From Leptolinea sp. HRD-7 (lineage in GTDB: Bacteria; Chloroflexota; Anaerolineae; Anaerolineales; Anaerolineaceae): a stretch of DNA of 64,000 nucleotides. The notes beneath the pieces were generated by a model. That model had not been told where the DNA came from. It did no database searches and saw nothing but the letters and a program-made list of their open reading frames with translations. Positions 44,755 to 53,946 of this stretch are shown here, piece by piece. The stretch covers positions 124,001 through 188,000 of the forward strand of contig AP024710.1 in assembly GCA_024363285.1 (NCBI GenBank). Direction: 5' to 3'. The number at the start of each line of letters is the position of its first letter. Within the stretch, counting starts at the first letter, position 1. A program made the position numbers and the translations under genes.

Positions 44755-44766
44755 TCAGAAGTTGGT

Positions 44767-45297
44767 CTACCGGCGGATACAAACCGCCCCGGCAATTTTG
44801 ACGATATTCAGATCACCATAAGTATCCAGCACAAACTGGCGCAGTTTCAACGTGTAATCCACCAGATTTTTCCATTTTTCATCTTTCATCCATGTGGCAT
44901 CCAGCAGGATGGATGTTTTGTCATAAAGCTTCAGAAGCTTGATCAGATCTTCTTTGCTATCGATCAGTTCCTGCTCTTCCTTGAAGCTGGCAAACGTCAT
45001 CTCCCCCACCAGCCGGGCCACAACGGCATCGGTTCCGTCCGGCAGCGATAAATTGGTATCTTCCAACACATCATGCCAGATCAATGCCTGATATCCAGGC
45101 AGACGGATGTCTTCCGGCAATTTCGTTTCGGTCAACAACGTCATCCCGCACCAGATCGGGTGGATCACATAGGGTGTTTTCTTGTCCCAGAACCGGATCG
45201 CGTCTTCCGGGGATTTCGGGTTTTCGATATGCGCGGCAATGGCATGGTTGATGGCCTTTTTCATATCCATGGCTATTTCCAGAGTGGTTTTCTCCAT
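44767..45297 (-). CDS. HD-domain phosphohydrolase-like protein
   Basis: 176 residues. An N-terminal helix with AINHAIAAHI, then YVIHPIWCGMTLL and WHDVLEDT, resemble the H...HD metal-binding segments of SpoT/MESH1-type hydrolases (HPxxVA..LHDxxEDT). The later SpoT motifs are not clear, so (p)ppGpp hydrolysis is only one option. It is a single gene, convergent with the peroxiredoxin operon and upstream of the eno terminator. Confidence 0.7.
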   Translation of the reverse strand: MEKTTLEIAMDMKKAINHAIAAHIENPKSPEDAIRFWDKKTPYVIHPIWCGMTLLTETKLPEDIRLPGYQALIWHDVLEDTNLSLPDGTDAVVARLVGEMTFASFKEEQELIDSKEDLIKLLKLYDKTSILLDATWMKDEKWKNLVDYTLKLRQFVLDTYGDLNIVKIAGAVCIRR

Positions 45298-45344
45298 ACT
45301 GTCCCTCCATTTTTGATGTGCTTGCTAAATATTTATATGAAATA

Positions 45345-45376
45345 AAACAGGGACTGCCCTTTCGGACAGTCCCTGT
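45345..45376 (-). terminator. Terminator of eno
   Basis: AACAGGGACTG pairs with CAGTCCCTGTT around a short loop; on the minus strand it is followed by TTTTATTTC. It lies about 20 bases after the eno stop. Confidence 0.85.
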
Positions 45377-45393
45377 TCTCTAGCGGAGAAGCA

Positions 45394-46737
<1,344 letters not shown>

Positions 46738-46818
46738 TCAATATGTAAGTATACCCGATATCAACTGATACCTTGTCATTAAGAGAAAAATTTGTTGTTC
46801 TTTGTATGAATTGTCAGA

Positions 46819-47121
46819 TTACCTCATAGGTAAAGCATCTCTCTGCGCATTCTCTAAAAAAAAATTTTATCAGTCAATTTAGAAAGAACAGAAACAGGTA
46901 CCACATCAACAATAACACCCAATAACAGTTGTGCTTCATAGACAAATCCAGCAATATTAAACAACGAAAAACCTTCTTCCATTTCCTACAAGAAATCGAC
47001 ATTGCTGCCCGGAGTCTCAGTTCCACGCATAACTGAACCAATTATCCACAGTCTCTGGAAATGTTTTTTTCGCAAATTCCATTAATTGCCGAGAGAAATT
47101 TAATACTTCACGGTAATTCAC
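46819..47121 (-). pseudogene. Decayed MNT-type nucleotidyltransferase (antitoxin-like)
   Basis: Reading the minus strand from a GTG at 47121 gives NFSRQLMEFAKK, then a one-base shift in a run of seven A (complement of 47064-47070). After it come HFQRLWIIGSVMRG, TPGSNVDFL, a stop TAG at 46988-46986 and a clean continuation EMEEGFSLFNIAGFVYEAQ, LLLGVIVDVVPVSVL, ending at 46819. Length (~100 aa) and motifs match the small MNT family (GSxARG...SDxD). The first catalytic Asp is Asn. With a frameshift, a stop and a lost Asp it is non-functional unless the A-run shift is a read error. No HEPN partner is found. It lies alone in the 460 bp gap between eno and a GT-C gene; otherwise this gap is AT-rich and empty. 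Confidence 0.75.
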
Positions 47122-47147
47122 AATTGGATTTATACAATCCCAATTGT

Positions 47148-49223
47148 TTATTTTCCCGGCAAATAGCGGTACAACCCCGATCCCCATACATCTTTGATGA
47201 ATTCCACCCGGTTCTTGAACAATCCCATGTACGGGTCGGAATCGGTGATCATATATTTGTTACCGTGCAGGTATTCCATACCGATCTTATCCATATACTG
47301 GTTGGCGTTGCCTTCTTTCAATAGATGGAAGTATTCGGTGGAGTTCATCAACCCGTCTAAGTTGATGATCGTGCGGTCTTTGATGAAATATGCTACCACG
47401 CCCCCACCGGTTGACCCGATCTTCGCTCCGGGCGGCGTTTCTTTTTCCACGGCAACCACCCCGGCCAGGTACAGGTTCTCACGCCCCGGCTTGACGTAAT
47501 AAGGCACAAAGCTGATCAGGTCAGCCGCGTACACATAGAAAAGGAACAACGAAAGACAAACCACCATGGTTTGCTGAACGTTTCGCGGCATTTTAAGGCG
47601 GGCAAGAAACGCCAGGAACGCGTCAAAAAGCACACCGCCGCACAGCACCAGCAAAACCATCTCCTGCACCCAGTACCAAGGCCGTGTGTTGACATAACTT
47701 GTTCCCATATACGAAGCGATCTGGCACATACAGCCCGTGAAAGAGACCGGTATCAAAAGTCCGGTTACGGATTTTCCCAGTCCTTTCCGGTAAACAAACA
47801 ACAAACCGGCCGCTGCCAATCCAACCAGGGTCCAACTGAATACCATCTGTGTTTGATATGGATTGTCAAACACAGTTTTTCCGGCAGCTTCCGCCGCGTC
47901 TTCGATTCGTGTGTTTATGATCGAGAGAAGCGGATTCCATGGACCGCGTTCGTTTTCGGGAAAACCGATCAGACCTTCCCACACCTCATTCGGACGGCCG
48001 TAGACCGTGTTGGGGAGAGAGCCCCACCATTGTTTGATCTGCCCGCTGACCGGTGACGGTGTGCCGAAATAAAAGAAATTGAAAAGGAAATAACATCCCA
48101 TCAGTAAAGCAATAGGAAGCCCATACCCCACACCTTCAGGAAGCCACTGTTTCCAATCAATAAGGGTCGTTCTCTTTCCTTTGTCATCATCACGGCGATG
48201 GGTGAGCCAGTCAAGGCTGTGTACCATCAGTAAAAATAGGGTGGAAATAATCAGGTCCGCCGCGGGGATCATCCGGGGGAAGCCGGCAATGCGCCCGGTA
48301 GATTGAAGTAACATCAAAACACCAAACGCCAGTACGTCAGCCAGAGTCAGACTGACGACTACACGCAGGAACATCGCGAAGGGTTTACGATCAACTCGAC
48401 TACGGTAAACACCCAGTAGTTCAAACAATAGCGGTTTTACCAGCATGGAGATGGCAATAAGCACGTAAACAGATGTCGCATACTGATAATATTCAGCGCC
48501 CGGTTTTAACCGCCAGAAAGCTGCATAGATAGGAGCGATATAAAAAAATGTCAAATCAGCCAGCAACAGGCCATTGAACTTAGTGCGTTGGAATACCAGC
48601 CATATCCCTGCCATCCCTACCAGGAAAATATTGTCCAACCGGCTGAAAATGGTCAACACGGCAACCAATCCTATCGGAAGAAGTTGACGGATGCGAATTT
48701 TCCAATCCAGATTACCCTCAACTTTGTATCCGGATACTTTATAGAGAAGGAAAACAATGAAAAACGAGCTGATTGTGCTTTCCATTCCTAACCGTGAAGT
48801 AACTCCCTGGATGGATGGCGAAAGCAGCCATAGGAGAGAGGTAATGATGGCTGATGCTTCATTTATCGTCCGGCGTGCCATGCGGTAGAGAAAAATCCCA
48901 GTGCTGGCATTGAAAAACCCGGCCACAATCACCAATACGCGCAGTGGAAGCATAAGGTCAAACCGTGCCAGCGTGAAAACCGGAATACAAACCAGCATCC
49001 AAAGAGGATGAAATCCGCTGGACCGGCCAATGCCATCAAATGATAAACCACGGCCTTCTGTCACGTTTTGCGCGGTTTTGAAGTAATAGAAAGCGTCATC
49101 GGTACTGTACCAATTCATTAAATTATTGGCTGGCGCGAAGGCAACATACAATGACGATATCAAAACAAACAGCACGATAATCGCTTCAAACCGGTGAGTT
49201 CGCAGAAAATTATTCAATGTCAA
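47148..49223 (-). CDS. GT-C type polytopic membrane glycosyltransferase
   Basis: About 691 residues. The start is uncertain: TTG codons lie at 49280, 49223 and 49217, with no ATG near. A TACAAT at 49251-49246 favours the inner ones. Helix 1 (IIVLFVLISSLYVAFAP) is followed by WYSTDDAFYYFKTAQNVTEGRG, the catalytic acidic loop of ArnT/PMT-like enzymes, and then a GFHPLWM segment. About a dozen helices and a ~110-residue soluble C-terminal domain follow. It probably moves a sugar from a polyprenyl phosphate to an acceptor outside the membrane. It is downstream of the glycerophosphodiesterase gene. Confidence 0.8.
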   Translation of the reverse strand: MTLNNFLRTHRFEAIIVLFVLISSLYVAFAPANNLMNWYSTDDAFYYFKTAQNVTEGRGLSFDGIGRSSGFHPLWMLVCIPVFTLARFDLMLPLRVLVIVAGFFNASTGIFLYRMARRTINEASAIITSLLWLLSPSIQGVTSRLGMESTISSFFIVFLLYKVSGYKVEGNLDWKIRIRQLLPIGLVAVLTIFSRLDNIFLVGMAGIWLVFQRTKFNGLLLADLTFFYIAPIYAAFWRLKPGAEYYQYATSVYVLIAISMLVKPLLFELLGVYRSRVDRKPFAMFLRVVVSLTLADVLAFGVLMLLQSTGRIAGFPRMIPAADLIISTLFLLMVHSLDWLTHRRDDDKGKRTTLIDWKQWLPEGVGYGLPIALLMGCYFLFNFFYFGTPSPVSGQIKQWWGSLPNTVYGRPNEVWEGLIGFPENERGPWNPLLSIINTRIEDAAEAAGKTVFDNPYQTQMVFSWTLVGLAAAGLLFVYRKGLGKSVTGLLIPVSFTGCMCQIASYMGTSYVNTRPWYWVQEMVLLVLCGGVLFDAFLAFLARLKMPRNVQQTMVVCLSLFLFYVYAADLISFVPYYVKPGRENLYLAGVVAVEKETPPGAKIGSTGGGVVAYFIKDRTIINLDGLMNSTEYFHLLKEGNANQYMDKIGMEYLHGNKYMITDSDPYMGLFKNRVEFIKDVWGSGLYRYLPGK

Positions 49224-49301
49224 TCCAATGTGTTGGGATGCGCATATTGTACCAGCAGGAAAATACTGGCTTTTTAACAATCGATTTTCCGATTATTTTT
49301 A

Positions 49302-50132
49302 TTACCGCGAATACCCGTCCAGTACAGTCTTAAGCACCTGCGGGAAATCAGTAATAATTCCGCTGACACCAGCTTTGATCAGCTTCCGCATAGAAGCTTC
49401 CTTGTTCACCGTCCACACAAAAACATCATACCCCTGTTCTCGAATAAAGCGGATGGTGCGCGCGCTGGCGAGCCTGATCCCGGGATTGTACGATCGGGCG
49501 CCTGTCTGCTTTAGCCGGGCCAGGGGATTTAAGTCCAGCCATTCCATCAAAGCTCCGGTACGAATGTCCGGAACAAGCTGCTTAACCCTGGTTATGTACT
49601 GGTGATTAAATGACGAGATCCAGACCTGTTCTTCCATATTCAATTTCTGGATTTGTTGCACCACTTTTTCCACCACACTGGCATCATCGGGTGTTCCACG
49701 TAAATCTTTTATCTCCACATTGATCTGCCAGTTGTTTTCTTTCGTAAAGATCAGGGCTTCTTCCAGAGTTGGAATGGGTTCCCCGACAAATTTTTTTTGT
49801 TCTTCAGAAGATACAGCGCCTTCTTTGATTTGTTTAAATGGATCAGAAGCGATAAACCAGGAGCCAAAATCGAGTTGACGAAGCTCTTCGAGGGTGAATG
49901 TGTTTACTTTCCAGGGTTTTCGTGACGGGAAAACACTCGCGACATTGGAGGTGCGTTTCAATGTATCGTCATGCACAATCACCGGAACGCCATCGGACGT
50001 TATATTGACGTCACATTCCCACAGGTCGGCGCCGCATTCCAACCCTTTTCTCGCAGCAGCCAGTGTGTTTTCCGGCGCTAATGAACGCGCCCCGCGGTGG
50101 GCAATATTCATAATTTGAAAACGTGAAGACAT
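49302..50132 (-). CDS. Glycerophosphodiester phosphodiesterase
   Basis: 276 residues, TIM-barrel GDPD fold, no signal peptide. The N-terminal metal and catalytic motifs are IAHRGARSLAPENTLAA, then WECDVNITSDGVPVIVHDDTLKRTS with the catalytic His and metal ligands; VFVWTVNKEASM is the usual C-terminal signature. It splits glycerophosphodiesters to glycerol 3-phosphate and an alcohol in the cytoplasm. It lies downstream of the sugar regulator gene and may share its transcript (121 bp gap). Confidence 0.93.
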   Translation of the reverse strand: MSSRFQIMNIAHRGARSLAPENTLAAARKGLECGADLWECDVNITSDGVPVIVHDDTLKRTSNVASVFPSRKPWKVNTFTLEELRQLDFGSWFIASDPFKQIKEGAVSSEEQKKFVGEPIPTLEEALIFTKENNWQINVEIKDLRGTPDDASVVEKVVQQIQKLNMEEQVWISSFNHQYITRVKQLVPDIRTGALMEWLDLNPLARLKQTGARSYNPGIRLASARTIRFIREQGYDVFVWTVNKEASMRKLIKAGVSGIITDFPQVLKTVLDGYSR

Positions 50133-50253
50133 AGGTACCCGGTTTCTAATAAAATTTTTAATATTGTATCAAAAATTCGAAAGCTCTTTTTCCCCACGGA
50201 GATCATTCAGCAAAAGCTTACGGTATCTCTACCAATCATTGTATTTCACAGGT

Positions 50254-51204
50254 TTAGTTATTTATAGCCAGTAGCCTGCGTGCGGTATAGATATCTGTGA
50301 TAAGGGTATTAACATACCCTCCTTTTATAGCTCCGAGAATAGCCTTATATTTACCGGTTCCTCCGGCTATTCCTATCACACGTTTGATTTTTTTAATATC
50401 ATCAAGGCTGATGCCGATGACACGATCATCAAGCTCAGTGTGGATAGCATTACCATCGGCATCAAAAAAATGCAGACAGATATCACCTACCGCGCCTGCC
50501 TTGATTAACCCGTCCATTTCTTTCCATGAAATGATCGACTCATCCCGCATGAGCAATGAATCTTTTGTGGGCGCGCCAATACCCACAAAAGCCATATCAA
50601 TGCTTTTTAACATTTGAAGAGTTTGAGAAATGTAACGATCGGAGCGGAGTAAATTGGCTGCTTCAATCGATGAGACAACTCCAGGTGATGGCATCAAACA
50701 AAAAGTTCCACCCAATGTCATGGCAGCCCTGCTTACCAGACCGGCCGCATGTGAATCCGATCCGGGTTCTCCTAATCCACCAACCATTTGCAGGATCGTG
50801 ACATTACTCTTCCTTTCGGATTTTAATTTATCTACCATTGCCGCGGATGTTATTCCCCAGGTTAGTCCAACTTTATGCCCATCCTGAACTAACCGTCTGA
50901 AATAGTCAGCCCCTGCAGCTCCCAGATCCCGGGCAACCATCTCGGGGGAGTCCGGATCTGCTACATCGACAACTACGGTTTCCAGCAGGTCAAACTTCAG
51001 CTCAAGCTGATTCTCAATTGAAGTATATCCACTCGGCTCTGTAGAAATGTTTATCTTAACAATTCCGGTATCAATCGCTTCCTGCATTAATCGTGAAACC
51101 CGTGGACGAGACATCCCCAATTTATGAGCAATCGTGTCTTGAGTAAGATTTTCTTCATAATACAATTTCGCGATTTTGATCAGGAGTTTGACTTTTTCAT
51201 CCAT
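50254..51204 (-). CDS. SorC-family sugar-responsive transcriptional regulator
   Basis: 316 residues. The N-terminal helix-turn-helix is KIAKLYYEENLTQDTIAHKLGMSRPRVSRLMQEA. The large C-terminal SorC effector domain (sugar-phosphate isomerase-like fold) includes LGAAGADYF, TWGITSAAMVDKL, MVGGLGEPGSDSHA and a late IAGGTGKYKAILGAI segment. Members sense phosphorylated sugars and regulate catabolic operons. It is encoded downstream of the FGGY kinase and class II aldolase genes, so it probably controls the promoter at 53698-53726 through the adjacent palindrome. Confidence 0.92.
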   Translation of the reverse strand: MDEKVKLLIKIAKLYYEENLTQDTIAHKLGMSRPRVSRLMQEAIDTGIVKINISTEPSGYTSIENQLELKFDLLETVVVDVADPDSPEMVARDLGAAGADYFRRLVQDGHKVGLTWGITSAAMVDKLKSERKSNVTILQMVGGLGEPGSDSHAAGLVSRAAMTLGGTFCLMPSPGVVSSIEAANLLRSDRYISQTLQMLKSIDMAFVGIGAPTKDSLLMRDESIISWKEMDGLIKAGAVGDICLHFFDADGNAIHTELDDRVIGISLDDIKKIKRVIGIAGGTGKYKAILGAIKGGYVNTLITDIYTARRLLAINN

Positions 51205-51316
51205 CAGGATCGGAACCCTTATCAGTCATCTTCACAGTTTGAAATTTAATGTTGAATCGCTCTTACAAAACCGGGGCTAAAGCCTGAAAATTGGTCGACA
51301 CGGGCAAAATAATTCA

Positions 51317-52795
51317 TTAAGGCAGACAATTCTTGTATTCTTTATACCGTTGCTCAATTTCGTTTTGATCCCGTGCCGCATTCGGGGTAAATTCTTCAAT
51401 TTTTTCCGAGTTCCTGACCATCGTACGGATCCGGTTGATATTAAAATCCATCCAATGGGCACTGAGCTGCACCCCAATATTTCCTAATGATGTGGCTTCT
51501 TTCGGCCCAGAAACGACAGTTTTTCCGGTGAAGTCCGCCGTCACCTGATTCAAATACCGGTTTTGAGAACCTCCACCGACTATATATATCGATTGGTACG
51601 TGATCCCGGTGATTTCCTGGATCTGTTCAATGGCATATCGGTAAGAGAATGCCAGCGAATCATACGCGGACGCTATGATCTGGGCTGGATTGACTTCATT
51701 CACGCCAATCAGGTTTTTAATTTCTCCTATCATGCTGACCGGGTTAAATATCCGGCTGGAATTGGGATCAAAGACAGGCACATCTCCCTGATACTCCGCC
51801 GCCATTTTCACTATGTCATTCCAGGTGAATACATCCCCATTGAATTCAAGTTCTTTCTTAATACATTGCAGAATGTGCATACCGGTAGAGTTTTTCAACA
51901 TTGTAATGGTGTTAAATACGCCGCCCTCATTGGCAAAATCTCTATCGTACACACTCTTATTTATGACGGGTTCAACCATTTCAGTACCGATCAAAGACCA
52001 TGTTCCTGAACTGATAAAAATGAAATCTTTTTCCTGCGTCGGAACAGCCGTCACCGCGCAGGCGGTATCGTGGGAAGGCACGCAGACCACCGGGCAGGCC
52101 GCAATACCCAGTTCATCCGCGATGGATTGCCGCAGCGTCCCAATGATTTCCCCATGCTGCCGGAGGGGTTTCACCAAATTTTGCGGTATCCCGAATTTTT
52201 CCAGCACTTCGGGTACGAACTTTTTTGACCGGGCATCCAGCATCTGAGTTGTACTGGCAATAGACGCTTCTGTGACCATTTCACCGGTAAAAAGATACTG
52301 AAGAAGATCAGGAAGCATCAGCATACTTTTAGCAATTCCAAAAATTTCTGGCATCTGTCGCTTAATTCCGGCAAGCTGATAAAGTGTATTGATCTTGTTA
52401 TTCTGGATACCCGTCTTCTCAAACATCCACCTTCGTTCTGATTCACTCAGCGTGGATAATTCCCCCTCGCCAATCGCATTCCGGTATGAAAGTGGATTGG
52501 AGAGCAAGAATCCCTGGCTGTCCAGTAAACCAAAATCCACGCCCCAGGTGCAAATACCGATTGAATCGATCTTTTTATACTGAGAACAGGCTTCTCGCAG
52601 CCCGCTCTTTAAGCTCTCAAAAATATTCAGTAGATCCCAATAATAAAATCCATTCACGTTAACAGCGGAGTTGGGAACTTGAGAGACAACATTGGTGATT
52701 ACTCTGGTACCATCAAAACTTCCCACTACGGTTCGCAGCGAAGAACTACCGCAATCAAAGGCCACGCAATTCAGGGGGAGATTAGTGATAGACAT
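51317..52795 (-). CDS. FGGY-family deoxysugar kinase (rhamnulokinase/fuculokinase-like)
   Basis: 492 residues from MSITNLP, with GAGGG eight bases upstream; in-frame upstream ATG and TTG codons lack a better site. The FGGY fold shows FDCGSSSLRTVVGSFDG, ICTWGVDFGLLDSQG, the catalytic Asp in VPSHDTACAV and ISSGTWSLIG, then IYIVGGGSQNRYLNQVTAD near the C-terminus. It is closest in style to RhaB, which phosphorylates L-rhamnulose, but RhaB-like kinases also act on L-fuculose. Paired with a fuculose-phosphate-type aldolase, it provides the ketose 1-phosphate. Confidence 0.9.
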   Translation of the reverse strand: MSITNLPLNCVAFDCGSSSLRTVVGSFDGTRVITNVVSQVPNSAVNVNGFYYWDLLNIFESLKSGLREACSQYKKIDSIGICTWGVDFGLLDSQGFLLSNPLSYRNAIGEGELSTLSESERRWMFEKTGIQNNKINTLYQLAGIKRQMPEIFGIAKSMLMLPDLLQYLFTGEMVTEASIASTTQMLDARSKKFVPEVLEKFGIPQNLVKPLRQHGEIIGTLRQSIADELGIAACPVVCVPSHDTACAVTAVPTQEKDFIFISSGTWSLIGTEMVEPVINKSVYDRDFANEGGVFNTITMLKNSTGMHILQCIKKELEFNGDVFTWNDIVKMAAEYQGDVPVFDPNSSRIFNPVSMIGEIKNLIGVNEVNPAQIIASAYDSLAFSYRYAIEQIQEITGITYQSIYIVGGGSQNRYLNQVTADFTGKTVVSGPKEATSLGNIGVQLSAHWMDFNINRIRTMVRNSEKIEEFTPNAARDQNEIEQRYKEYKNCLP

Positions 52796-52979
52796 AGGTT
52801 GATCCCTCATGATCATTTGTTTATGCTTCTTGAGGCATAACAACGTCCATTTCTATGCCTGCTTTGATCTGACAGACCGGCAGTTACATATCTCTTGACG
52901 GTTTTTGAGGCTCAAAGCTTTAACGTATATGTGTCAGTTCGCGGATAGGTCAACGCGAATACCTGGCTTGATATACCGG

Positions 52980-53621
52980 TTATTGCTGTCCGTAAGTTTT
53001 AAATTTTTCGCAGATTATTTTCATTTCATCATCACCCAGGATGACCGGCTCACCGATGCATTTTGTCTGATAATACAGGCGGCTGACCAGTTCCAATTCT
53101 TCCGCCGTATTAAAAGCGGATTGAATACTCTGGCCGACGGTCACTATTCCATGATTGGACATCAGACAGGCATTGTATTTCCCGATGGCGGCGATAATAT
53201 TGTCAGAAAGCTCCTGAGTTCCAAATGTGGCGTATTTTGCCAGCGGAACTTTGTTCCCCGAAAAACCTACCAGATAGTGAACCGCGGGGAGTTCCCAGTT
53301 CATGCAGGCTATCGTCGTCGCGTACACCTGGTGGGTATGCACAACCGCGTTGATATCCGGTCTGTGTTTAAGCAGAGCCAGGTGGAATCTCGTCTCGCTG
53401 GAAGGTTTAAGTGCCCCATCAACTTTTTCGCCTTCCGGTGTAAGCACTACAACATCTTCCGGTTTCATCAAATGATAGTCAACGCCGGTTGGTTTTATGG
53501 CAACCAGATTTTCTTTACGATTGAAAATACTCAGATTACCCCCTGAACCCGTGGTGAGTTGAGAGGCAAGTAATTTACGGCCAAATTCAACGATCAATTC
53601 TCGTTCTTCTGCTAATAACAT
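52980..53621 (-). CDS. fucA: Class II aldolase, L-fuculose-phosphate aldolase-like
   Basis: 213 residues, the size of FucA. TTGSGGNLSIFNRKENLVAIKPTG carries the phosphate-binding loop, SSETRFHLALLKHRPD the catalytic Glu region, and HTHQVYA with the later SNHGIVTVG supply the zinc histidines. It cleaves a deoxyketose 1-phosphate to DHAP and lactaldehyde; fuculose versus rhamnulose or ribulose preference is not certain. It is the first gene of the operon that continues with the FGGY kinase and SorC regulator. No isomerase gene (fucI/rhaA) is nearby. Confidence 0.85.
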   Translation of the reverse strand: MLLAEERELIVEFGRKLLASQLTTGSGGNLSIFNRKENLVAIKPTGVDYHLMKPEDVVVLTPEGEKVDGALKPSSETRFHLALLKHRPDINAVVHTHQVYATTIACMNWELPAVHYLVGFSGNKVPLAKYATFGTQELSDNIIAAIGKYNACLMSNHGIVTVGQSIQSAFNTAEELELVSRLYYQTKCIGEPVILGDDEMKIICEKFKTYGQQ

Positions 53622-53657
53622 CTGAGGCTCCTTAATTAATACACAATAAAATCGGGG

Positions 53658-53681
53658 CAGGGTTTGTCAGACCAAACCCTG
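53658..53681 (-). promoter_or_regulatory. Leader hairpin of the deoxysugar operon
   Basis: CAGGGTTTG (53658-53666) and CAAACCCTG (53673-53681) form a perfect 9 bp stem with a 6 nt loop, between the predicted transcript start (~53692) and the aldolase ATG. No T run; it may be a second operator or an mRNA-stabilising element. Confidence 0.5.
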
Positions 53682-53697
53682 TCGAAAGACTAATGAC

Positions 53698-53726
53698 ATT
53701 ATATAAACAGCGTAACAATATTTCAA
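53698..53726 (-). promoter_or_regulatory. Promoter of the deoxysugar operon
   Basis: Minus strand: TTGAAA (53726-53721), 17 bp spacer, TATAAT (53703-53698). A start near 53692 gives a ~70 nt leader. Confidence 0.8.
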
Positions 53727-53757
53727 GCATGCAATTTTGTAACATCAAAACATGCTT
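53725..53757. promoter_or_regulatory. Operator-like inverted repeat, probable SorC-family site
   Basis: AAGCATG (53725-53731) and CATGCTT (53751-53757) are inverted repeats, with inner TTTTG and CAAAA half-sites. The element touches the -35 of the aldolase promoter, the place expected for control by the co-encoded SorC regulator. Confidence 0.55.
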
Positions 53758-53946
53758 ACATTTCATAACCTGATGACACTGATGGCATGTTTCATCACGG
53801 AAGAGTTTATTTCGATGAATCTCCCTGTATGCTCTGTTCTGTACAGGCTTTCTGGTTATGATATAAAACTAATAAATCTCTGACAAATTTCCTATACTCA
53901 GCGATTAACCTCTTTCTGATTACATGATTAGAAGGGAGAATCCCTC

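Noticed and set aside
47041-47147. Possible HEPN toxin relic beside the MNT pseudogene
   Set aside because: The short peptide seen there fits the N-terminal part of the MNT protein once the A-run shift is corrected; no HEPN RxxxxH motif is present.
53760-53946. Heat-shock operator (CIRCE or HAIR) upstream of clpB
   Set aside because: No TTAGCACTC/GAGTGCTAA or CTTGAGT/ACTCAAG repeat is present in the gap.
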